Of a stretch of DNA of 64,000 nt, positions 32,663 through 40,383 are shown piece by piece. Positions within the stretch are counted from its first letter, which is position 1. Every line of letters begins with the position of its first letter. The notes beneath the pieces were generated by a model. The model ran no database searches and was not told the DNA's origin. It was given only the letters and a program-made list of their open reading frames with translations. The DNA is from Acidobacteriota bacterium. GTDB taxonomy: Bacteria > Acidobacteriota > UBA6911 > RPQK01 > DATIPO01. Position numbers and translations under genes: made by a program. The stretch is taken from positions 1 through 64,000 of the forward strand of contig DATIPQ010000116.1 of the NCBI GenBank assembly GCA_035471785.1, given 5' to 3'.

Positions 32663-33559
32663 ATGCAGGACTTGAAGCGACTGAACCGGGCCCTCCGGTT
32701 GGCGCTTTGCTTTCTTCCGGCCTTGCTCTTTCTCTTCATTGTGCCTTCAGGCGGCTTGGCCGCTCCTGGAGCGCTCGATACCAGCTTGAGTCAGAGCGGA
32801 ACTTGGCCGGGTCCCGCAGAGCCGCTGCCTTTTCAGACCCACAGCCAGGTGCTGGAGTTCTTGCGTCAGGCCGAGGTGGTTTCGGCCCGCGAGATCGAAT
32901 CGGGCACCAACAAGACGCAACGGCTGAAGCTCAAGGACGGGGAGCTGGAATCCCACGCCGTCTTCCGCACGGTGGACATAAACGTCCGCCAGGCCACCCA
33001 GATCAATGGACGCTTCCATATGGGCTACCGGGACAGCTACATCTTCGAGGTGGCGGCCTACCGGCTCAGCCGCATGCTGGGCATTGACCAGGTGCCTCCC
33101 ACCGTGCTGCGCGAGTACCGCTCCCAGAGGGGATCGTTTCAACTGTGGATCTACGGAGCCATAAGCGAAACTCAGCGCCGCCGGGAAAACCGCCAGCCGC
33201 CCGATGACAGGCGCTGGACCCAGCAGATCCAGACCAAGCTGCTCTTCGACCGCCTGATCGACAACTTCGACCGCAACCTGGGCAATCAGTTGATCGACCG
33301 CAACTGGAAGCTTTGGCTGATCGACCACACCCGCAGCTTCGGGACCGCCAGCGAGCTGCGCACGCCTCAGGCCGTCTACTGGTGTTCCCGCACCGTCTAC
33401 CAGGCCCTCAAGAACCTCGACCGCCAGGAAGTGGAGGAGGAACTTGCGGACGTGCTGCAGAGCGATGAGCTGCGAGCCCTTTTCGCGCGCTGGGACAAGA
33501 TGCTGGAACACCTGGATAGCCAGATTGAAAAGCGGGGCGAGGAGGCCGTCCTCTTTTAA
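32663..33559 (+). CDS. Exported kinase-fold protein (HipA/FAM20/PI-kinase-like)
   Basis: The 298-residue protein carries an N-terminal signal segment (about 10-32, ALCFLPALLFLFIVPSGGLA). After it come 'QRLKLKDGELESHAVFR' (a candidate nucleotide-binding Lys on a beta strand, about 86), 'SYIFEVAAYRLSRMLGIDQV', then 'DRLIDNFDRNLGNQL' (about 195) and 'LWLIDHTRSFG' (about 217). The order Lys, N-x-D-R-x-x-G-N, then hydrophobic-D-H matches the catalytic and metal-binding loops of the HipA/FAM20/PI3-4-kinase superfamily. A kinase acting outside the cytoplasm is unusual. The start has a clean AGGAGGAG site. Function is inference from motifs. Confidence 0.7.
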   Translation: MQDLKRLNRALRLALCFLPALLFLFIVPSGGLAAPGALDTSLSQSGTWPGPAEPLPFQTHSQVLEFLRQAEVVSAREIESGTNKTQRLKLKDGELESHAVFRTVDINVRQATQINGRFHMGYRDSYIFEVAAYRLSRMLGIDQVPPTVLREYRSQRGSFQLWIYGAISETQRRRENRQPPDDRRWTQQIQTKLLFDRLIDNFDRNLGNQLIDRNWKLWLIDHTRSFGTASELRTPQAVYWCSRTVYQALKNLDRQEVEEELADVLQSDELRALFARWDKMLEHLDSQIEKRGEEAVLF

Positions 33560-33575
33560 GCCGGCCCCGGCGCCT

Positions 33576-34373
33576 TCAGGTGGAGACTTGCAGGGCCGCT
33601 TTGAGGTGTTCCCTGAGCTGATGATGGAGGCGTCCGTTGCTGGCCAGGATCTGACGTCCGTAGACCGAGAAGCTGTCGTCGTTGATGGCGCTGACCTGGC
33701 CTCCCGCTTCGCTCACGATGAGCTGTCCCGCGGCCACGTCCCAGGCCCGCAGGCCCTTTTCCCAAAAGGCGTCCAGGCGCCCTGCCGCCACGTAGCACAG
33801 GTCCAGGGCCGCCGATCCGTCGCGGCGTACGGCGCGGGACTGGAAAAGCATGCGGCGGAACATCTCCAGGCCGGCGTTCATGAGGTCTTCTTCGTAAGGG
33901 AATCCCGTGCACAACAGGGCGTCCTTGAGTTCCTGGGTGCGTGAAACTTCGAGCTCGGCCCCGTTGAGCTGAGATCCTTGGCCCCGTCGAGCTGTGTAGA
34001 GTTCGTCCGTGACCGGATCGAAGACAACGCCCAGTTCGACCTGCCCCTCCAGCTCGAAGGCGATGGAGACGCAGAAGAAGCGGTAGCCGTGGGCATAGTT
34101 GGTGGTGCCGTCCAGAGGATCGATGATCCAGCGCCGCCGCTCGTCGCCCTGGCGGCGGCCCCGCTCCTCGGCCAGCACGTCGTCGTCGGGAAAGGACTTT
34201 CCGATCTCTTCCACGATCTGCTTCTCGGCGGCCAGATCCATTTCGGTGACCAGGTCGATGGGGCCCTTCTTGGAGACTTTGAAATCGCCGCGCAGGTTGT
34301 CGTAGAGCAGTTTTCCGGCTTTGCGGGCCGCTTCCTGGGCGACCTGCATGCGCTCGTGCAGAGAGTCGTTCAT
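33576..34373 (-). CDS. suhB: Inositol-1-monophosphatase family protein
   Basis: The 265-residue soluble phosphatase has all three metal-site motifs of the family: 'VLAEERG' , 'WIIDPLDGTTNYAHGYRFF' and 'LRAWDVAAGQLIVSEAGG'. Bacterial SuhB proteins hydrolyse inositol-1-phosphate and related sugar phosphates; in Escherichia coli the protein also joins rRNA antitermination complexes. Length is typical. It is the last gene of a minus-strand run radA, PIN-TRAM, ispD, ispF, suhB. A GGAAAG site precedes the ATG. Confidence 0.93.
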   Translation of the reverse strand: MNDSLHERMQVAQEAARKAGKLLYDNLRGDFKVSKKGPIDLVTEMDLAAEKQIVEEIGKSFPDDDVLAEERGRRQGDERRRWIIDPLDGTTNYAHGYRFFCVSIAFELEGQVELGVVFDPVTDELYTARRGQGSQLNGAELEVSRTQELKDALLCTGFPYEEDLMNAGLEMFRRMLFQSRAVRRDGSAALDLCYVAAGRLDAFWEKGLRAWDVAAGQLIVSEAGGQVSAINDDSFSVYGRQILASNGRLHHQLREHLKAALQVST

Positions 34374-34407
34374 GTTGTCTTTCCGGGTTTTTCTTTCCGG
34401 GGTCGGC

Positions 34408-34884
34408 TCAGGCTGCAGTCAACAGCACCACGGCCATCACGGCGATTCCTTCTCGGCGGCCGACGGCGCCGGCTCCCTCCATGGTGGTGGCTTTCACCCC
34501 GACCTGCTCGGGCTTGATGTGCAGCGTTCGGCAGAGGTTGGCCTCGATAGCCTCGACGTGAGGTTTGATCTTGGGCTCTTCCGCGATCACCGTCAAGTCG
34601 AGATTGGCCACTTTCCATCCCTTGCCCCGTACCAGCCGCTGCACTTTTTCAAGCAGTATGAGGCTGGAGATGTCTTTGTAGGCCGGATCATCGTCAGGGA
34701 AATAGCTGCCGATATCGCGCATCCCGGCCGCCCCCAGCAGTGCGTCGCAGACGGCATGCAGCAGCGCGTCCGCATCGGAGTGTCCCTTGAGTCCGGCGCG
34801 GTGAGGGATCTCCACGCCGCCCAGAAGGAGGCGACGTCCCTCCTGGAAGGGATGAAAATCGAATCCTTGGCCGATACGAAACAC
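34408..34884 (-). CDS. ispF: 2-C-methyl-D-erythritol 2,4-cyclodiphosphate synthase
   Basis: The 158-residue protein is IspF, which forms the cyclodiphosphate in the non-mevalonate isoprenoid pathway. Zinc ligands are visible in 'GQGFDFHPF' (Asp/His) and 'HSDADALLHAVCDALLGAAG', with 'DIGSYFPDDDP' and 'VKATTMEGAGAVGRREGIAV' near the end. Its ATG follows the stop of ispD with no gap, so the two are translationally coupled. They catalyse non-consecutive steps (IspD, then IspE, then IspF); IspE is not nearby. Confidence 0.96.
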   Translation of the reverse strand: MFRIGQGFDFHPFQEGRRLLLGGVEIPHRAGLKGHSDADALLHAVCDALLGAAGMRDIGSYFPDDDPAYKDISSLILLEKVQRLVRGKGWKVANLDLTVIAEEPKIKPHVEAIEANLCRTLHIKPEQVGVKATTMEGAGAVGRREGIAVMAVVLLTAA

Positions 34885-35526
34885 TTACAGATCCTCCCTC
34901 CAGGTGATCTTGACGTTGGCGGCTTCGCCCTCAACCGTGCGCACGGGACGTCCCAAGCGCTCCACCAGCGAGGCCTCGTCGGTGCCGACGAAGCCGTCCT
35001 GGGCTGCTCTACGCACGGCTTCCTCCAGGATCGGGCGCCGGAATCCCTGCGGGGTCTGAACGCGTCGCAGGCGGGAGCGCTCCAGGGTGCGCACCACCTG
35101 CCCCTCCTCGACTTCCTTGACGGTGTCGCTCAGGGGCAATACGGGAATGCATCCGCCGTGAAGGCGGGCCGACTCGATGACCCGCTCGATGAGGGCGGAG
35201 GAGCAGAAAGGCCGGGCGGCATCGTGCACCAGCACTAAGTCGGCGTCCTCGGGAAGGGCCTCGAGTCCGCGCCTCACCGAGTCCTGACGCTGCTCGCCTC
35301 CTGGCCGCACCAGGATCCGCTCTCCTCCCTGCAGGTTTTTGACCTCGCCTTCCGCCTGGTCTACATGATCAGGGGGCACGACCACCACGGCGCATCCGCA
35401 ATAGGTCAAGAACGTCTCCAGGGAATGAAGATAGAGGGGGCGTCCCCGCAGCTCCAGAAACTGTTTGGGAACCTCGGACCCAAAGCGTCGGCCCGACCCG
35501 GCGGCCGCCAACACCAATCCGGTCAT
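34885..35526 (-). CDS. ispD: 2-C-methyl-D-erythritol 4-phosphate cytidylyltransferase
   Basis: The 213-residue protein is IspD, transferring CMP from CTP to methylerythritol phosphate. Seen: 'LVLAAAGSGRRFGSEVPKQF' (CTP-binding loop), 'VLVHDAARPFCS', 'IPVLPLSDTVKEV', 'RVQTPQGFR' and 'GTDEASLVERLG'. It is about 15-20 residues shorter than typical because of a tight N terminus. The ATG overlaps the stop of the PIN-TRAM gene by four bases (ATGA), implying coupling. Confidence 0.95.
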   Translation of the reverse strand: MTGLVLAAAGSGRRFGSEVPKQFLELRGRPLYLHSLETFLTYCGCAVVVVPPDHVDQAEGEVKNLQGGERILVRPGGEQRQDSVRRGLEALPEDADLVLVHDAARPFCSSALIERVIESARLHGGCIPVLPLSDTVKEVEEGQVVRTLERSRLRRVQTPQGFRRPILEEAVRRAAQDGFVGTDEASLVERLGRPVRTVEGEAANVKITWREDL

Positions 35527-36566
35527 TGCAGGTTGCTCACCTTCTGCTGGCGGGAATCGTCGCGCTGCGGGGTCTGACGGCCGTCGCCCGATGACTGGTG
35601 CTTGCCGAAGATCATCTTGCCCGCCGTGGTCTGCAACACGCTGGTGACCTGAATGTCGATGGTCTTGCCGATCTTGCGGCGTGCGTTGTCGACCACCACC
35701 ATGGTGCCGTCATCAAGGTAGGCCACGCCCTGGTTGTACTCTTTGCCTTCCTTGAGGATGAAGACCCGCATGGTTTCGCCGGGCAGCACCACGGGCTTGA
35801 GGGCGTTGGCCAATTCGTTGATGTTCAGCACCTGCACGCCCCGCAATTGGGCCACCTTGTTGAGGTTGAAGTCGTTGGTGACGATCTTGGCGCCGGTCTC
35901 CTTGGCCAGTTCGATCAGCTTCATGTCGACTTCGCGGACGCTGGGATAGTCATGATCGACGATCTTGACCTTGACTCCCGGTTTCTTCTGGATCTTCTGC
36001 AGGATGTCCAAGCCCCGCCGTCCTCTGTTGCGCTTAACCGAATCGGACGAGTCAGCCACCATTTGCAGCTCTCTGAGCACGAACTCGGGCAGCAAGAGTT
36101 CTCCCTCGATGAAGCCGGTCTCCAGCACGTCGGCCACCCGTCCGTCGATGATCACGCTGGTGTCGAGGACTTTCGGCGATCGCCGCTGACCGCGGTCGAC
36201 CAGTCCGAAGATGTCGAGGTTGAGCGAGTCGCCCTTGGTGACGCCCGCCAGCATGCCGACGTAGGTCATGGCGGCCAATGTCAGAATCTGCAGAAAGGTG
36301 GCCGTGTTGGCGGGGAGAAAAGTCATGTTGTCGATGATGAGGCTGATCAGGGTGGCGCCGGTGATGCCCAGAAGCGCGCCCAGGCCCGCTCCGATCAAGG
36401 ACTTGAGCGAACTTGAGCGGATCGCCATCTCGAAAGTGACGATGGCGACGGAGATCAAAAAGCCCGTCAGAAGGGCGTTAAGTCCGCTGAGTCCAAAGGG
36501 CCGTAGAAAATAGGTGGCCAGCGTGAACGCCAGCGTAAACAGGCCTCTTATCATCCAAATTCGCAT
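35523..36566 (-). CDS. Membrane-anchored PIN-TRAM ATPase/nuclease-like protein
   Basis: The 347-residue protein has four N-terminal membrane helices (about 8-125), a PIN nuclease domain ('PKVLDTSVIIDGRVADVLETG', 'LLLPEFVLRELQMVADSSDS', 'IVTNDFNLNKVAQLRGV' with the acidic cluster intact) and a C-terminal TRAM beta-barrel ('YNQGVAYLDDGTMVVVDNAR'). This is the YacL/YlqF-neighbour arrangement widely conserved beside ispD and radA in Firmicutes and Acidobacteriota. It presumably binds and cuts RNA at the membrane. Its ATG follows a TACAAT box about 20 bases upstream. Confidence 0.93.
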   Translation of the reverse strand: MRIWMIRGLFTLAFTLATYFLRPFGLSGLNALLTGFLISVAIVTFEMAIRSSSLKSLIGAGLGALLGITGATLISLIIDNMTFLPANTATFLQILTLAAMTYVGMLAGVTKGDSLNLDIFGLVDRGQRRSPKVLDTSVIIDGRVADVLETGFIEGELLLPEFVLRELQMVADSSDSVKRNRGRRGLDILQKIQKKPGVKVKIVDHDYPSVREVDMKLIELAKETGAKIVTNDFNLNKVAQLRGVQVLNINELANALKPVVLPGETMRVFILKEGKEYNQGVAYLDDGTMVVVDNARRKIGKTIDIQVTSVLQTTAGKMIFGKHQSSGDGRQTPQRDDSRQQKVSNLQ

Positions 36567-36611
36567 ACTTATCTCTGCGACGCTCCATTGTAGCATGCTC
36601 TCCGCAAAGGC

Positions 36612-37958
36612 TTAGGAATCAGTCCATTCCAAGAAGTCCAGAATGGACCTGACGCCCTCCAGGGCGATTCCCTTGACGGGCTCCGAAAGGGGCACATTGG
36701 AAGCCGGTAACACTACTGTGGAGAATCCCATGGCTTTGGCCTCTCGGACCCGGACGTGAGCCGAGGACACCGCGCGCACTTCGCCGGCCAGGCCCAGTTC
36801 CCCGAAGACTGCACTCTTAGCCTCTAAAGGCCGGTTGCGGAAGCTCGAGATCACGGCCGCCGCCACCGCCAGGTCGCAGGCCGGCTCGTTTAAGACCAGT
36901 CCACCGGCCACGTTGAGAAAGACGTCTGAACCCAAGAGGTGCATTCCGACACGTCTTTCCAACATGGCCAGCAGCAGGGAGAGGCGGTTGCGGTCCAATC
37001 CGTTGGCCTCTCGCCGGGCCGTGCTGTAGTTGCTCTGGCTGACCAGCGCCTGCACCTCGACCAGCACCGGGCGCGAACCCTCCATGGCGGCGAAGACCGC
37101 CGATCCGGGCACGTGAGGCGCCCGTTCAGTGAGGAAGAGTTCTGAGGGATTCTCCACTTCACGCAGGCCCAGCCCCGTCATTTCGAAGACTCCCAGTTCG
37201 TTGGCGGGCCCGAAGCGGTTCTTGACGGCTCTGACGATACGGTGATTGTGCTGCTGCTCGCCCTCGAAATAAAGCACCGTGTCGACGATGTGCTCCAAGG
37301 CCTTGGGTCCGGCCAAAGCGCCGTCCTTGGTGATGTGGCCTACCAGGAAGGTCGGCACCTGCTGCTCCTTGGCGAAGCGCAGCAACGCCGCCGCGCACTC
37401 GCGCACCTGAGAGATGCTGCCCGGAATCGAGTCCAGCTTCTCGCTGAACACGGTCTGAATGGAATCGACGATGAGCACGTTGGGACGCAGCCGGCGTGCC
37501 TCCTCGAAGATGGCTTCTAATGCGGTCTGGCCGATGAAGTACAAGTGTTTTCCCTGGATCTCCAGGCGGTCGCCGCGCATCTTGATCTGCTGAGCCGACT
37601 CTTCTCCCGCCACATAGAGCGTTTGCAGGCCGCGCCTGGAGAGTTGCTCGGCCGCTTGCAGCACCAGAGTCGATTTGCCCACTCCCGGCTCGCCTCCCAG
37701 CAGCACCACGGAGCCGGGCACGATGCCTCCGCCCAAGACCCGGTCGAATTCCCCGATCCCGCTTTCGATCCGCCACCTGGCGTCCCTCTCGATGTCGGGA
37801 TAAGCGACGGCGGGAGAAGCCGCCGCCCTGCCCGAAATAGAGCGGCTGCTCTCTTCGGCCAGAGTATTCCACTCCTGGCAGCCGGGGCAGCGTCCCAACC
37901 ACTTGGGGCTGCGGGTGCCGCAGCTTTGACAGACGAAAACCGTGAGGCTCTTGGCCAT
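36612..37958 (-). CDS. radA: DNA repair/recombination ATPase RadA
   Basis: The 448-residue protein has the complete RadA layout. There is a zinc finger ('CQSCGTRSPKWLGRCPGC'), a RecA-like ATPase with Walker A 'GGEPGVGKSTLVLQ', the RadA-specific KNRFG motif ('VKNRFGPANELGVFEM'), and a C-terminal Lon-like domain ('GGLVLNEPACDLAVAAAVIS'). It drives branch migration during homologous recombination. The ATG is chosen at the Met before AKSLTVFVCQSCG; TACAAT lies six bases upstream, so the mRNA may be leaderless. First gene of the run leading to suhB. Confidence 0.96.
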   Translation of the reverse strand: MAKSLTVFVCQSCGTRSPKWLGRCPGCQEWNTLAEESSRSISGRAAASPAVAYPDIERDARWRIESGIGEFDRVLGGGIVPGSVVLLGGEPGVGKSTLVLQAAEQLSRRGLQTLYVAGEESAQQIKMRGDRLEIQGKHLYFIGQTALEAIFEEARRLRPNVLIVDSIQTVFSEKLDSIPGSISQVRECAAALLRFAKEQQVPTFLVGHITKDGALAGPKALEHIVDTVLYFEGEQQHNHRIVRAVKNRFGPANELGVFEMTGLGLREVENPSELFLTERAPHVPGSAVFAAMEGSRPVLVEVQALVSQSNYSTARREANGLDRNRLSLLLAMLERRVGMHLLGSDVFLNVAGGLVLNEPACDLAVAAAVISSFRNRPLEAKSAVFGELGLAGEVRAVSSAHVRVREAKAMGFSTVVLPASNVPLSEPVKGIALEGVRSILDFLEWTDS

Positions 37959-37964
37959 GGAAAG

Positions 37965-37970
37965 ATTGTA
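37965..37970 (-). promoter_or_regulatory. -10 box giving a leaderless radA transcript
   Basis: On the minus strand TACAAT ends six bases before the radA ATG. No Shine-Dalgarno sequence is present in the interval. Confidence 0.55.
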
Positions 37971-38141
37971 GGATACCCCTCCGGCAAGAAATCTTCCCAA
38001 GCAACTCGTCTTGGTCTAGACTGGCGGCACCCGCACCGCGAGTCGGTCCGGCCACGCCACGAGAGTGCCTGTCCAGCAATCTCCTAATTCCATAACAGTT
38101 AGGCTTATTTGCCGTCTAGTATGAATATTGGCTCTCTTGCG

Positions 38142-38147
38142 TATAAT
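38142..38147 (+). promoter_or_regulatory. -10 box upstream of the small Pro-rich protein
   Basis: A perfect TATAAT about 50 bases before the ATG of the 65-residue protein. The -35 region is weak (GTATGA at the expected spacing). Confidence 0.5.
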
Positions 38148-38198
38148 AGAGAACTGGCCGATGCCTGAACGAACCGCCTGTGAAGAGGAGGCTACCTT

Positions 38199-38396
38199 AT
38201 GTTCCGCTCCGCATCGGTTCTGTTTTGGCTGATCGTGCTCGTGCTGGCGAGTAACTCTGGAGAAAGGCTACTGGATCTGCCTGTTGGCGAGACTTGCGTC
38301 TGGCTGGAGGAGTCCAAGCCCCCGCCTCAGGAACCCCCTGAGTGCCAAGTCATCCCGCGTCCTCCCGACTGCCCGCCGCCCCCGCCGGCTCCTTAG
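38199..38396 (+). CDS. Small exported proline-rich peptide
   Basis: The 65-residue product has an N-terminal hydrophobic helix (about 4-20, SASVLFWLIVLVLASNSG) and a C-terminal half that is about one-third proline with paired cysteines ('PPECQVIPRPPDCPPPPPAP'). It is either a secreted peptide with one disulfide or a one-pass anchor exposing a Pro-rich tail. The ribosome site AGGAGG is excellent, a TATAAT box lies upstream and a perfect 13-bp hairpin follows the stop, so it looks like a genuine single-gene unit. No family recognised. Confidence 0.65.
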   Translation: MFRSASVLFWLIVLVLASNSGERLLDLPVGETCVWLEESKPPPQEPPECQVIPRPPDCPPPPPAP

Positions 38397-38414
38397 GAGA
38401 GAAGCGCTGTCCAA

Positions 38415-38446
38415 CAAGGGGCCGGGCACGCGCGCCCGGCCCCTTG
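38415..38446 (+). terminator. Hairpin after the small Pro-rich gene
   Basis: CAAGGGGCCGGGC (38415-38427) pairs perfectly with GCCCGGCCCCTTG (38434-38446) around a six-base loop. The T tract is short (ATTT), so it may be a terminator of moderate strength or an mRNA end-protecting stem. Confidence 0.7.
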
Positions 38447-38539
38447 ATTTGCACCCCGATCAGGAACCGCAGCGCCCGATCTCACCTCCGCCGTACTGCT
38501 ACGATAGCGAATATCCATTGACGACTTTGCGTACGTTCT

Positions 38540-39319
38540 ATGGTAACATCCGTGCCCATGTGGGTGGACTGGGACCTCATCGACATCTTGATCGGGCTCA
38601 TTCATGTGATCATTCCCTGCTGGTTGCTGTGGTCCGGCTACCGGCAAAAGGTCCTGTCCCGCATGCCTCTCTTCTACGTTTTTGTCGCCGTATGCCTGAT
38701 TCAGGAAGCGGTCCTGCGCTTGTATGAGAGATTGGGCGAAGGCGATTTCCAGTGGTTTGTCACTTATAGCTGGCTCTACTACACTTCGGAGTACGTGATC
38801 TGGATTTTGCAGATCTGCATCCTCATCTGGTTCTACCGCATGTTCCGCGGACACAGGGACGGGATGCTCTGGTTGGTCCTGGGGACCTTCGCGATGTTGA
38901 TGAACATCTTCTATGCGCTCCCCCATGACCTGAGCAGAATCGGCAGCCTGTGGGTGGTGCTCAAGGCCTGGTTGCTCAACACCCAGGCGGTGCTGCTGGC
39001 CTTGGTGCTCTACCATGTCAGCGTCAATCGGCGCATGCGCATCGGCCTGACCCACCTCTACATTCTCATCGGCCTGAGCATGAAGACCACGCTGGAGTAC
39101 ATTCCTTGGGGCCTTTACGTCAGCCAGATCTTTCCTTATCACAAGCTGGTCATGTGGTTGACGGTGTTGCCGGTCTTCACCTGGATCTTCTGGTTTTGGA
39201 CGCTGAGAAGCTATTCGCCTTCGGTAGCCGTGCCTGAGATGTCCGTGGACGAGCGGATGCGCCGAAGCGAGAAATTTGAAAAGGCGGTGAAGTCATTATT
39301 ACGCAAGTCCTCCTCGTAA
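38540..39319 (+). CDS. Multi-spanning membrane protein of unknown function
   Basis: The 259-residue protein shows about seven hydrophobic helices: near 14-32, 42-60, 72-98 (with 'WFVTYSWLYYTSEYVIWIL'), 108-126, 138-160, 170-185 and 200-222. The charged C-terminal tail is cytoplasmic ('DERMRRSEKFEKAVKSLLRK'). Many Tyr, Trp and His residues lie in the membrane part, but no transporter or enzyme motif is recognised. The start could also be the second Met at 38558, which lies eight bases after an extended -10-like box (TGGTAACAT). It is followed by another small membrane protein whose 5' end overlaps or abuts it. Confidence 0.7.
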   Translation: MVTSVPMWVDWDLIDILIGLIHVIIPCWLLWSGYRQKVLSRMPLFYVFVAVCLIQEAVLRLYERLGEGDFQWFVTYSWLYYTSEYVIWILQICILIWFYRMFRGHRDGMLWLVLGTFAMLMNIFYALPHDLSRIGSLWVVLKAWLLNTQAVLLALVLYHVSVNRRMRIGLTHLYILIGLSMKTTLEYIPWGLYVSQIFPYHKLVMWLTVLPVFTWIFWFWTLRSYSPSVAVPEMSVDERMRRSEKFEKAVKSLLRKSSS

Positions 39320-39339
39320 TCGGTCTCGTCGGCACCTTT

Positions 39340-39732
39340 TTGGCTGTCATCAGTTTGGCGGCCTTGGTAGGGTTCGCCCGTCTGATCGCCGCCCGGGCGC
39401 CCCATCGGGAGCAGGGGCAGGAAGCCTCCTACACCGATGTGATCCTGCAGGAGATGAGTTCTCCCGCTCACAAGGCCTTGCAGAGCGATCCCGAGTACCG
39501 GCAGCAGCTCTTCAGCCGCTACGTCCCCTTGCTCGAGCAGGAAATGGCCTCCCTCATGAGTCACCGGCTCAGCCTGAGGGCCATGTTCTGGTATGGGGTC
39601 TTCCGCTTTTACTTCTGGCTGCTGACGATGCGCAACCTGCCGCGCTGGACAGGACTCGAAAGCGAGGGCATCCGCATCCTGGCCTCCTCCCTGGCCAGCG
39701 TCCGCAAGGGCGTCCACGACAACTCGCGCTGA
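39340..39732 (+). CDS. Small membrane-anchored protein of unknown function
   Basis: The 130-residue protein has an N-terminal helix (LAVISLAALVGFARLIAA) and a soluble helical part: 'YTDVILQEMSSPAHKALQSD', 'YRQQLFSRYVPLLEQEMASL' and 'RAMFWYGVFRFYFWLLTMRN'. The start used is a TTG with no ribosome site. The reading frame stays open upstream through a continuous hydrophobic segment (to about 39295), where only ATT codons are available, so the true start may overlap the preceding gene. Unknown family; probably an operon partner of the membrane protein before it. Confidence 0.55.
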   Translation: MAVISLAALVGFARLIAARAPHREQGQEASYTDVILQEMSSPAHKALQSDPEYRQQLFSRYVPLLEQEMASLMSHRLSLRAMFWYGVFRFYFWLLTMRNLPRWTGLESEGIRILASSLASVRKGVHDNSR

Positions 39733-39773
39733 TTGGGCCTCGATTCACCGCAGCGGCTCAGGAGCGCAAGGTC

Positions 39774-40010
39774 ATGTCCCGCTGTCCGAAGTGTCATACA
39801 GAACCCTCCGTGTGGCGAAACCTCTTCAGTCTTGGAAAGCTTCGCTGCCAGAACTGCCACATCCAGCTCCGGCGCGTGCGAAAGATCTCAACCGCTATAA
39901 TCTTCGTGGTCGCCGGTGTGCTCGGCGTGAACGGCCGAGTCCTGCCTGAGTCCCTTGGGAAACGTCTTGGGATGGGCCTTCTACGATGGATGGGCCGTGG
40001 AGCTGGCTGA
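39774..40010 (+). CDS. Small zinc-ribbon membrane protein
   Basis: The 78-residue protein starts with a zinc ribbon made of two CX2C knuckles ('MSRCPKCHTEP' and 'KLRCQNCHIQL'). One hydrophobic helix (about 38-55, STAIIFVVAGVLGVNG) and a basic tail follow. The fold resembles DUF983-like or other short ribbon-helix membrane proteins, but I do not assign a family. It lies just upstream of a truncated ORF and a toxin-antitoxin pair. Confidence 0.6.
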   Translation: MSRCPKCHTEPSVWRNLFSLGKLRCQNCHIQLRRVRKISTAIIFVVAGVLGVNGRVLPESLGKRLGMGLLRWMGRGAG

Positions 40011-40043
40011 CCAGCAGCGGCTTGGGCTTTGGAGGGATTCCAA

Positions 40044-40205
40044 ATGGCTGATACCTTCGTCACGGACTTGAGCCACTTCCTCGACGAGTTAGGGCGTGCT
40101 CAAGCTTGCGGGCCCCAGTCGGTCTTGCGGCGATTCGTTTCGTTGTGGTACGTTGTACTACATGAAGACTGGAGCCGTTACCATCCGCCTCGATCCGGGC
40201 CTTGA
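40044..40205 (+). pseudogene. Truncated ORF with a good ribosome site
   Basis: An ATG at 40044, preceded by GGAGGG, opens a 53-codon frame that begins 'MADTFVTDLSHFLDELGRAQ'. This N terminus resembles small proteins often found beside insertion sequences ('MADTFVTDLSHFLDE' and then an Ala/Pro-rich middle, from memory). Here the sequence soon turns into low-quality coding, runs through the RHH promoter region and stops inside the antitoxin gene, so it is a decayed 5' fragment. Confidence 0.45.
40144..40162 (+). promoter_or_regulatory. Candidate autoregulatory operator of the RHH antitoxin
   Basis: TGTGGTAC and GTACTACA form an inverted repeat around GTT (one mismatch), ending at the first base of the antitoxin ATG. 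RHH antitoxins normally bind such sites upstream of their own genes. Confidence 0.5.
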
Positions 40206-40383
40206 AGACATGCTTGATCGCGTCTGCCGTGACACCGGCCGCTCGCGGAGCGAGATGGTCCGTGAGGCGCTGCGCCGCCAGTTGAAGCTTGAACTCCTGG
40301 AGGAAGCCCGGCGGCAACTGATCCCCTTCGCTGAAGCTCAGGGTATCTACACCGACGAGGACGTCTTCAAACTGGTCTCGTGA
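40162..40383 (+). CDS. Ribbon-helix-helix antitoxin
   Basis: The 73-residue protein has the RHH DNA-binding unit at the N terminus: 'VTIRLDPGLEDMLDRVCRDT' then 'GRSRSEMVREALRRQL'. The C-terminal part ('LLEEARRQLIPFAEAQGIYTD') should wrap and inhibit the toxin. It overlaps the PIN toxin gene by four bases (GTGA), the classic translationally coupled antitoxin-toxin arrangement. An inverted repeat directly upstream probably mediates autoregulation. The start has no Shine-Dalgarno sequence. Confidence 0.88.
   Translation: MKTGAVTIRLDPGLEDMLDRVCRDTGRSRSEMVREALRRQLKLELLEEARRQLIPFAEAQGIYTDEDVFKLVS

Noticed and set aside
38127-38141. TTGGCTCTCTTGCG as a sigma-54 site
   Set aside because: GG and GC are only seven bases apart; sigma-54 requires ten.
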